Below, one piece after another: positions 47,701 to 59,700 of a stretch of DNA of 64,000 bases. The DNA is from Owenia fusiformis (taxonomy: Eukaryota; Annelida; Polychaeta; Sabellida; Oweniidae): positions 50,363,885 through 50,427,884 of the forward strand of contig CAIIXF020000001.1 in assembly GCA_903813345.2 (NCBI GenBank). Direction: 5' to 3'. The notes below the pieces were generated by a model, which worked only from the letters and a program-made list of their open reading frames with translations, had not been told where the DNA came from and made no database searches. Both the position numbers and the translations under genes were made by a program. The stretch's first letter is position 1; every line of letters begins with the position of its first letter.

Positions 47701-50700
47701 TCAAAGCTTGGTGAATAAAAGAATGGGGCAGAGAATCTATCTTTTCCAAGGTCAACAACTCTGTGAATCGTGGCTCTAAACCTTCCTCCTACCAACTCGG
47801 ACATTAATGCACCTATGTTCATAAGGAGGCTATCTTTTATCGGGGGTACATCGATCCACACCCCTTTCTGTTGCATTTGCAGCCCCCAATTGTCAAATGT
47901 CGCAAGGAGTGTTATATAGCTAGAATCAGCGTGTGCACCTGTTGTTATCAACTCGTCTCCATCTATAGCTTCATCGGGGATCTCAGATCTTGAGAAATTG
48001 ACACGAGATGGGTAGTGTAACAAACGGAACATGGCTAGGATATTGGACTGAAAGAGATGATCTAGCGCCGTTTTCTCCAACCCCAAACTTAGTGCAATTA
48101 ATTGCAGCACCTGTTCCCCAGTTTTACGATATATATCACAATATTTGATGATGGTGTCTTTAAACTTTGGATATTGTGGGTCATAATCTGGCCAGACATT
48201 TCCTTCCATGGCGATATCTCGCATCAGTGGCCTACTATCTATGTATGTTTTCTTCTTATGCTTGTCGTAATCAAAATCTCCGAACATACCTATCTCAAAC
48301 GCTTCTTTATAGGAGTGTCCCCCTGGGATGACAGGGTTGTACCCTCTAAATGTGTTAACGTTTTCTGGCTCAAATGCCTTTCGAGCTAATGTCATCTTTT
48401 CATTAAGAGGAAGGTTAAAGAACCATTTAGTAGCTTTGAGTAGTTCAGCAGATTCAAAATCTGGGATATTGACTATGTAGAGGAACCCTTCATTTTCTAA
48501 AGCCCGAGATATGACTTTTGCTGCATCTTTAGGAGTCTCTAGTGCTGCGGCCAGGTCTATTGTTTCTAGAGGTCCATTTCTCTTCATACTGTTTTGTGAC
48601 TTCTCGCTATTCTGCAATATGACATCACCATTTTGTGTCTCCATGGTAATACTGAAACACATACAATTACAACACATATTTAAAGTTAGGTTGAATTCAA
48701 CCCTCATGTACATATAACTATGAAAATGAAAATGCCATTCAGTACTATGTGAGAACAACAGACATTTGACACCATGTATATTGTATATAGTTTGATTTTG
48801 ATAGTTAGATAAATTCATAAATGTTTCCTTAGAACTCATAAGAATATTTGTGAACACTAGAGCTACAGGTAAATGGATTATCACTAATTTCATTGAAACC
48901 AAGTTCCTTTCATACCAAAATTGTTATTAAATCACTTATTGACACATTCTTAATCCAAACAATATACATGTAGTCTCTGTCTAGTCTTTAGACCAATTTT
49001 CTTCATTTTTGGTGAAAAGATGTAAATGTTCATATTAGTTCTTTCAGCAAGGGACTATAATTAGAATTTCGTATTTTGAGATCTAAGAGAATAGAATAGA
49101 TAGTTACCATGATCTCGATCTCATTAATCATGTAATCATGTTTAAGTGATGTTTTGTGAAACAAAGCTATAATTTTAACATGCATGTTAATAAACAACAC
49201 CGAGTCCAATAAAAGGTCATGCTGCATATATATAATAAGCTAAAAACTCATTTTAGTGAAAACTTTTCTGAGTTTACAAGCAAGAGAAAGGTAAATACCT
49301 GTAAGATGATGATCTTCACCTTGTGTACTTTAGACCCTCTATACCCAGTGAGTACACAATGTGCCTCATGTGACCTGTTAAGTTATCATAAGTTTTGTTA
49401 AGAGTTTAAACACGATATGTATGTTAATAGCTGTATAATAGCTGTAGTGTAAATGGTATACTACTGCTTGAAATTGCATGACTCTTTTGTTTAAAGAAAA
49501 TAAATTTTGAAAGTTCAAACTTTTTAATATTAATAGCGTAATATAAAATCCGTTGAAATAACCATATTTAGAAAGATTATGAGTGTAATGTTTGAAAGAT
49601 ATTGAACATTAAGCAATTATAGAAATATTCAATGAAAATCGTTGTAATTGTTGGACAATACTTAGAGATCCTTGACTAAAATATTTTGCTCTTGAATTGC
49701 AAACTTTGTTTCAACAATACTGTAATTATATGATCATTTTAAAATGATGACCATTGTTTTTCAAAATATTCCAAGAAGTCACAGATCAGTGACCTTTATT
49801 TTAGTTAAAGCAGGTCATGTTGACCTAGGCTAAGACTTAATCTGTACATAGTAAACCAGAGAAATTATTCCAGTGCCTGAACCATGGTATATTAATATAA
49901 TAAAACAATGAAATAAACATGTTGATCAGTGTTTTGTTGTTTTTATATTTGCAGGAGTACGCTGTGAACTGTTCCGACATAACCTTAGAGAGGGTGTGGT
50001 CACATGTAGATATATTCGCATTTGGTCACTTCTGGGGTTGGGCACTGAAGGCTCTACTTATTAGACATTATGGCATATGTTGGACAATCAGTATTACATG
50101 GGAAATAACAGAGGTAAGAAAATTTGATTTCTAGTTCACTTTCTAGATTCTATGATTTTTGGTGCAATATAAGACCCAATACTTTATTCTGTTCATTGTT
50201 AAAAGACCAAAATCGCGTAGTGATTGAGGTCTTTGGCAATGGCCAGAACAAAATCTGAGGTCATATATTTGCCATAAATCATAGAATCAAGGTCTTTTTT
50301 ATTTACGACTCTAATATGATAAACATTTCAGAAAAATGACTATTTCCATTTATGAAATTGAGCAGTCATACTCGATTATAGACCAGTAAATCAATTGTTC
50401 TTGTTTTTGTTATGTCACATATCATATTGGAATATGACTTACGAATATGAATTTGTCTAATTTCAGATGTTCTTTGCTCACTTGCTTCCCAATTTCCAAG
50501 AATGCTGGTGGGATGCCTTCATCTTGGATGTTCTCCTATGTAATGGGATTGGTATACTGTTTGGAATGCAAGCCTGCAAGTGGTTGGAGATGAGGAACTA
50601 CCACTGGGAAAGTATCAAGTAAGAATCTAGACATAATTGAGATGTTATGATGGCATTCTGGGATATCTACCTGAAATATCACCTTGGATTAATAATTCTA

Positions 50701-53700
50701 CACAAAAATCAAAATCGGCCAAATTCCCCAGATTGAAACTGAGGACAAATGAAGTAGTCTTAGTAAAGAATGGAAATTTAAAAACCCCAAGAAATAATAA
50801 ATAGTACAGATGGGAAAACATTACAGGCTAGAAAGCCTCCAACTTTCCTTGATGATGAAAGTTTTTGTGGATATGAAAATGCTGTAAAGCAGACATTAAC
50901 TATTCAGTTGATTTCTTTATGCTTGATGCTACAGTTTTGTTATTATAATATACTAAGACCTCATGATCAGATGATATGATCATTCTTTTATTGAATTTTG
51001 CATTCATTTTTTCACCATGTTAATTTCCCAAGTTGAAATGTACATTTAAAGTAAAATGCACATGTATTTTCATACTTTTGTATCTTATTGTATCTTACAT
51101 TCTAGAGACATTCATACTACCACTGGAAAGATACGTCGTGCTGTATTACAGTTCACCCCAGCCAGCTGGACGCACGTACGCTGGCTTGATCCTCACTCCT
51201 CCTACATGCGGGTCGTTTCTGTCACAATCTTGGTTGTGTTTTGGATGGTAAGCAATCTTCTCATATTCTAATAATTGAAAATTGATTGAGGTATGTTTTT
51301 AGTCATGTTTATGAAATCTTCCTCAATATATTCCCTGTTTTCTTTTAATGTAAATTATATTAACCAAATCATCAGCATCTGAAAGAACCTTTTTAATACT
51401 GATTTAGTGATAGTAATCTACTGTATGTAATACCATGGTGATACTATTAATTAAAAATAAATTGACCATAAAATAAAACATATGCTTTTGTGTTTTACTG
51501 AAGTCTTTAAAATGCTCAATGGTTCAAAGAAACTGATACCTAGTGTATTATCTGTATTTGCAGGTTGTGGAGTTGAACACCTTTTTCCTAAAGCATATAT
51601 TCAGATTGGGTACAGGTCACCCCCTTTGTATAGGACGTTTGTTGTTCATAGCGGTCATATCCGCACCTTCAATTCGACAGTATTATTGCTACGTGACAGA
51701 TGCCCAATGTAAGAGAGTGGGTACGCAATGTTGGGTCTTTTGGTGAGTATAAAATCCATATCTGTTGGTGATAAACCATTATTAATTTCTATTGTAATCC
51801 CCATATTTCTTATAAGCTCAGAGGTGGATTGCAAAAAGTTGCACAAAATCGCGCAAGCCCACATTATGTTTTTGTTAAAATGTTAGAATTTAGTGGTTTA
51901 GTGATTTAGAGAAATGCAGTGTTTCTATTTAAATGATGCAAAATTAAGAAGAAGAAACTTAGAATTCCTAAGTTTCAAAGCTAGTGAAACTTAGGCAAGT
52001 AAGTTTCTGCATTTAAATGTTATATGTCATTATTTTTCACATTTCTCATTTCAGTGCAATAACCCTGACCGAGGCTATGATATGCTTGAAGTTTGGTGCT
52101 ACATTGTTTAAAGAAACCGAGCTAGTCTATATGTGTATTTGGCTCATTACTCTGGTGAGTTGCTGACATACAAGTATAAACTACTAAACATAAAAAGCTG
52201 TTTGCTCATTTTACAGTTTGTCCCTTGTTGGACCGAGTTGTTTTGTATTAGAATATGTTTCAAGATTATTTCTTCATTTCTTCATTCATTCACTGTAAAA
52301 TATTAATCGATATACAAAATGACTCTAAGAGGTAAAATTGATAAAATGACATTCAAAATATGTATAACATAACATGTTTTTTTAAATAGGATGGGGGAAA
52401 TTTATTATTATTGCTTTAAATTTTTGCTTTAAATTTATTTCAGTTAATATCTGGAATCACAGCTGTGTATATATGTGCCATAGTTGCCAAAAGATCCAAG
52501 GTATGTACTAATAATCAGTAATGTTTCATAAGTACAGAGTGGGCCAAAAACAAGTATCTCAAGCTATGCAGCTGTAACCACTGCCAGTTAAACAGCACTG
52601 TACAGTGTGCATGCCGTTCATTGAACAGGACTTATAAATGTACAGGATAAAGTACAATGCTGTATCAACATTAGTTAATGCTACTGTATGAGGACTACAT
52701 GTATTTCCAAAACAGTGCTGAACAGCTCTGTCTGAGAAGGGCTGAACAGTAGTGCTGTGCTGGATCAATACTTTTATGTGCTGTTTAAACAGCACTGTAC
52801 AGTGCTTTTTTATGATGTTGCAGAACAATTAAAGAACTTTTGCTAGTTCTGCTAAATAATGAGCCGCCTTGCTCCATTTTATGTTGCTTTGGACTAGTGC
52901 CTTTACATCATCGCATTCCACTGCATTATGTTTATGGTATCTTCATTCTTTAACACCATTATCATCATGCTTTAGTAAATGCATGTCAATAACTGTAGAT
53001 GAAGATAACACTTTGAGGTGTTAGAAGTGGATGCCATTGTTCAGTATCTTCCAGAGATTTCCATTTTCAAAATGAAGAGAGATTTGATAAAAAAAGATTT
53101 GCAACTCGGTACTCTATGTTTTTAATATAATGAACAGGTGATTCATTTTTTGTTCGAGAGTACATGTATGGTCATACTTTTTGGCCCACCCTGTACACGT
53201 AAATTATATGTTCTTAAAATTGCAAACATAAGACTGTGAGCTATTTGTTGAATTACATTATATTTATAATTTTACAAGTATTCATATTTTCCTTGTCCTA
53301 TCTTTACTAATAATAAGGCTGGCGCTTTTTGTGACAACTCGAATTTCTTAGTTCTAATGTGCTACAGCCATTTCTTTTAGTATCTTGCTTTTTTAATGTC
53401 ATGCTTTTGTAATTGTCATGAGGGTATGACCTTTCTCAAAAATTGTGTCACATGTTAAGAAAGTCTTGAGAACATTCCATGTTATTCCACATTACATTGT
53501 AAGTCCAGCACTTATACATGTTCATCTTCTTGTTTGTCTTTTCCTGTTCTCTACTGCCTATTGTATGCTATTTTTCTTTATTTTTATGCTGCAGATTTTC
53601 TCGGTGAGTTAACAATCGCAAACTTTGCTAAATGCTGAGTACATATAAGAAAGCATGATCGTTACTGTTGTGCTTTGTACACGTCCTTTCCTTTTTAACT

Positions 53701-56700
53701 GAATGCAGATTTTATAACCTGTAAAAGTTTTGGTTGTATTGAATTATGAATGTATGCTAATTATACACTGTATGTTGATTGCTTAGTTTATAACCAGTGT
53801 CTTTATCAGTATTTGTTGTGATGTGTGCTGAATTTATGTCTGCTGAGTGTATACCCATTTTTATGTTTTTTTTTAAATGTTGAATGTATATGATACATAT
53901 AGACGAGTAGGGATTTGCCAAAAAGTGCTTATTTAAAGAAATAAAAGGATCGACTGACCCTGTTGGGTTTCTTGGTATTTTTGGAAAGCTTAACATATCT
54001 ACTACATATTCCAAATAATGAGAAGTTCTGAAATTGGTCCCGTTGCCATGGAAACGGACGCTGATTAAAATACCTACTATTAACAGCATTTAAATCACCA
54101 ATAACATGTTTTATTTTATAACTTTTCCATTTCTTATCCGTTTTAAATAATGTTGGTACCAAATCAAAGCATGTTGAGTGCCCTTTCGAAAAAAATATAA
54201 TTTATGTAAATTAGCTCATTTGCATATCTTTTGTGACGTCATAATTGCAATTTTTCCTAATATTTTGAGCAAATTTTAAAATACATGTTAAATATACCCC
54301 ACTTGAATTAAATAAGCTCAGTAAAAGTGTAATATCTTCAGAGAATATAAATGTAGGACAGGCAGGCTTTATTTTGATATATAGAACATAGCTAAATCAG
54401 TCTAGATGATATAGCCTACATCCTTTTTAATTAGTACATAGCTGGAAAATATACAGCTAAACGTAGACCTATTTTATGGTATTTTACAAAATATGAGCCA
54501 GCCTTATTTAAATTATCTGGCCTTGAGATGGAAAACACTGATATTAGCAGGTTACCCCCAGACCCTATTTGGTCTCTAGGTATCTTTAGAAAGCTAAGCA
54601 TCTCTACTACATATTCCACATAATGCTAAAATCTGAAAATGGTCCCGATGCCATGGAAACGGACGCTGATTAAAACACCTGATATTAACAGTACTTAAAT
54701 CACCAATAACATGTTTTATTTTATAACTTTTCCATTTCTTATCCATTTTAAATAATCTTGGTACCAAATGAAAGCATGTTGAATGCCCTTTCAGATAAAG
54801 TATAATTTATGCAAATAAGCTCATTTGCATATATTTTGTGACGTCATAATTGCCATTTTCCTAATATTTTGAGCAAGTTATTAAAATATAATATTATAAA
54901 TATCGAATTGAAATAAATAAGCGCAGTAAACATGTAATATTTTCATAAAAAATACATATGGGACAGACAGGCTTTATTTTGATATAGAACATAGTTCAAA
55001 CGGTCTAGATGATATGGCCTACATCTTTTTTAATTAGAACATAGCTGGAAAATAAACAGCAAAATGTAGACCTATTTTATGGTATTTTACCAAATATGAG
55101 CCAGCCTTAAATAAAATATGTGGGCCTGATATGGAAAACACTGATATTAGCAGGTAGACCCCAGACCCTGATGATATCTTTTGACAGCTAAGCATTTCGA
55201 CTACATCTTCTACATAATGAGAAGTTCTGAAAATGGTCCCGTTGCCATGGAAACATACACTAATCAAAATACCTGCTAATAACACTATTTAAATCACAAA
55301 TAACCTGCTTTGTATAACTCTTTCATTTCTTATCTGTTTTAAATAATCTTGGTACCAAATGAAAGCATATTGTAGGCCCTATCAGGTGAATTACAATTTA
55401 TGCAAATTTGCACATTTGCATATCCTTTGTGACGTCATATTTGATATTTTTATACCATTTTTATCAACTTATTATATATGTCATAAATCCTCTTCTATTA
55501 AACAAGTGTAGTAAACCTGTCATGTCTCCATATACCGATATGATGAATGTAACACAACACATCATCATTTTGATAAATAGAGTAGATCTCCACCAGGATA
55601 GGAAATACAGAATGTACCCTCTTTAAATAGTTCAATTATTCATTCCTGAGTGATATAGACCAAACTATACATATTTTGTGGTATTTTAGGAAAAGTATTA
55701 GTTTGCCTCAATCGAAGGCATATCCAAACATCTTTTTCTGGCTTCATTTTTTCCTCCCATTGACTTCCATGCTAAAAAAACTTGAAATCTGACCACCTCG
55801 AAATTCGAATAGTGAACACTCATGTTCGAAAAATTAACCTGTCTAATTTGAACACTTTTCACAAAATATCACATATTTTTTATACACAATTTCTCAAATA
55901 TTTCCAAATTTACACAAATTCAACTCTCTACAGAGCATTTCTTATACCCCCTGATAAAATATACAGGAGGTACTATAAGTCACCCTCATATCTCAGACAC
56001 TAATAAATATATTAACTTGAAATTTTCGGGAATTAGTTTTAGTATGATGCTTGACATGTGTGACAAAAATCAAGAAAAAAAACTTAATCCGTTGCTATAG
56101 CAACAGTAACAGAACACTATTTGTGACCGTAGAAATGCATTATTTTGCTGATTTTCATAATTTTCTTCATATTCTTGATTCTTAAAGCATCTGAAGTATA
56201 TACTTATCTATTATATACATGATTAGAAGTAAAGATGAAATAATTCATCATATGGTTTATGTAATATATATAACATTTCAGTTGCTATGGTAACATCACT
56301 TGATAATCACGTTTTTACATTTCACTTTCTTTAAAAAGGTGGTCCAAATTAACACTTCTTGAAAAGGTTATGCTCCCTAGGTAAAAGAAAGTGCTGCTTT
56401 AGAGATAAATAGTCACATGAATTTGTACAAAAAATTATAACTTAATTTTACCCCATCTCGCCAGCCACCAGATTTGATGATTTTGGTGAAACTGGCAAAA
56501 TACATTAATTTACTAGCTCCCCAGTGGCCCCAAGAAGCTATACAGGGGCCCCCAGTGGCCTCCAGAAGCTGTATGGTGGCCCCCAGTAGCCACAGAAGCT
56601 ATATACAAAGGCCCCCAATGGCCCAAGAAGCTATAAGGAGGTCCCCAGAAGCTATATAAGGGCCTCTAGTAGCCCCCAGAAGCTAAATGTTGGCCCCCGG

Positions 56701-59700
56701 AAGCTATACAGGGGCTCTAAATGGCCCCTAAAAGCTATATGGTGACCCTCAGAAGCTATACAGGGGCCCCAAAAGCTATATAGGGGCTCCAAATGGCCCC
56801 TAGAAGCTATATGGTGGCCCCCAGAAGCTATACAGGGGCCCCCAGAAACTATACAGGGCCTCCAGAAACTATACAGGGCCCCCAGAAGCTATACGTTGGC
56901 CCCCAGTAGCCCCAGAAGCTATATGATAGCCCCCGGAAACTATACGGTGGTCCCCAATATGGCCTCCAGAAGCTATACAGGGTCCCCTGAGTAGCCCCCA
57001 GAATCTATACAGTGGCCCCTAATGGCCCCCTAAAGCTATACAGTGGCACCGGAAAGCTATATGGTGGCCCCCAGAAGCTATACAGAGGGCCCCTAGTAGC
57101 CCCCAGAAACTATATGGTGGCCCCCAGTGGCTCCATGAAGCTTTACAGTGGCCCCAGAAGTTAGACAGGGGCCCCTAGGGGCCCTAAGTAGCTATATGGT
57201 GGGCCCAAAAAGCTATATGATGGCCCCCAGAAGCTATAGGGTGGCCCCCAGAAGCTATAGGGTGGCCCCCAGAAGCTATAGGATGGCCTCTAGAAGCCCC
57301 CAGAAGCTATAGGGTGGCCCCCAGAAGCTATAGGATGGCCTCCAGTAGCCCCCATAAGTTTTATGATAGCCCCCAGAAGCTATATGATACAGGCCTGTCA
57401 ACTGTCCCGCAATTTGCGTATTTGTCACGCATTTGCTGAAGAATTTGAAGTCACGCCAGTTATTTTTGCGTGACAGAAAATGTCACGCAAATACGCATTT
57501 TACCTGGTAATTGTCAAGCAAAAATATTTCTGTAGAAAAATTTCTAAAAAAGATCGTCTACACAGCAAAAATACGAACGCCGGAAAAAAATGTACGCATT
57601 TCGTTCGGACTTGTCACGCGAATTACGTATATGTCACGCATTCCGTTCGAAATTTTTCGTACCTACCCCCCCCCCCCTTGACGGATATTTGAAACGCGAG
57701 CGTAGCGAGGGCGAAAAATTTGAGGTGTTCAAAATTTGGCAAGATGTAATAAAATTTAAACCAAGGTGTTCAAAATTTAGATCAAGGTGTCCAGATTTGG
57801 ACCAAGGTGTCCACATTTTGAGGGGAGGTGTTCAACATTTCCAAGTCACTCATGTTAGGTGTTCCCAAGTTGACAGGCCTGATGATAGCCCCCAGAAACT
57901 GTACAGTGGCTCCCAATGGCCCCCAGAATCTATACAGTGGCCCCTAGTGCCACCTTAAAGGCCCCTAGAAGCTATATGATGGCCCCCAGTGGCCCCAGAA
58001 GCTATATGATAGAAGCTATACGGTGGCCCCCAAAAGCTATATGTTGGCCCCCGGGAACTATATGGTGGCCCCCCAGTGTCCCCAAGAAGCTATACAGGAG
58101 CCCCCAGAAGCTATACAGGGGCCCCTAGTGGCCCCCAGAGGCTATATTGTGGCCCCAGAAGCTATACAGGGGCCCCCAGTGGCCCCCAGAAGCTATAAGA
58201 GGGTCCCCAGTGGCCCCCAGAAGTAAGCCCAAATTTTCACTGACAAAAAATTCACCGTGCTGTCAATCTGAAATGTTTCATGGCCATTAAATTTCACTGT
58301 CAGAGAAAATATCCAATTGAATTCAATGTTAAATCAAAAATTCACAAGCCTTTAAAAGCTATACGATGGCCCCCAGAAGTTAATACAGGCCCCCCAGTAG
58401 TCTGATTGCTCAGATGAGGAAAGCCAATGCTTATAAAATGTAGACATTATGCCAAAATCTAGACTATGCCAACCCCTCTATTGTATGATTACATTAGATT
58501 TCATTATGATGGATGTACATGATAACCACCAAAGTCGTATTGCTCAGATGAGGAAAACTAATGGTTATAATGTTAAGACATCATGCCAAAGTCTAGACTA
58601 TATGCCAACCTCATTACTGTATGAATTCATTAGATTTCATTTAATATACATGCAGTGTCCTATATACTAGTGTAATACTATATGCTAGTTTAAGAATCAA
58701 GAATATGAAGAAATGTTGCATGTTGCAAAATAACATGATGCATCTCTACGGTAACAAATAGTGTTCTGTTACTGTTGCTATAGCAATGGATTAAGATTTT
58801 TTTCTTGATTTTTTCATGCATGTCAAGCATCATACTATAACTAATTCCTGAAAATTTCAAGTTAATATATTTATTAGTATCTGAGATATGGGGGTGTCTT
58901 ATAGTACCCCCTGTATATTTTATCAGGGGGGTATAAGAAATGCTCTGTAGAGAGTTGACCAAGGGTGCCGCTCCGACATTCGGTGGTTTTGAGGTCCCAA
59001 TCCTATATTCATGTTGATAAGTTGTAATCCGAAGAAAACGATTGAATGTCAAAATACCCTATATTTCTGCCAGACTTTAAGACTTCTTTGGCCTACATTT
59101 ATCTTATACATGAATATATTACACTTTTACTGCATATATTTAATTTTCTATAACATTTTTTGATACTTTGCTCGAAATGTGAGAAAAATTACTATTATGA
59201 TGTCACAAAGGATATGTAAATGAGCTAATTTGCATAGATTGCACTGTAACTGAAATAACCAGCTTTCATTTGATTCCAATATTACTCAAAATGGATAATA
59301 GATAGGAAAGTTGTGAGACAAACATTTTCGTTCATGATCACGATATTGCCAATACCTAGTGTATTATTTTTATTTGTTTTTATTAGTCCGTTTCCATAGC
59401 AACGGGACCAATTACAGAATGTCTCATTATGCGGAAGATTGAGTAAAGATGCTTAGCTTTCTAAAGATACCAAGAGACCCAGTAGGTCTGGGGTTTACCT
59501 GTTCATATCAGCGTTTTCAATGTCAGCACCCATAATTTATATGAGACTGGTTTATATTTTGTAAAATACCATAAGTACGTAGGTCTATTTTTGCTGTATT
59601 TTTTCCAGTTATGTACTAACTAAAAAAATGTAGGCTATATCTCCCAGACTGATTGAAATATGATCTATATATCTCAATAAAGCCTGTCTAGGCTACATTT

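Noticed and set aside
48102-48389. 95-codon + strand frame over the oxygenase
   Set aside because: Shadow of the conserved minus-strand oxygenase.
48645-48902. Upstream extension of the oxygenase frame by 86 codons
   Set aside because: A splice acceptor TTTCAG sits just before Met at 48644 and the extension is Cys/His/Tyr-rich with no match to the family N-terminus.
57916-58226. Open frames of 67-70 codons in the minisatellite
   Set aside because: Periodic translation of the repeat unit.
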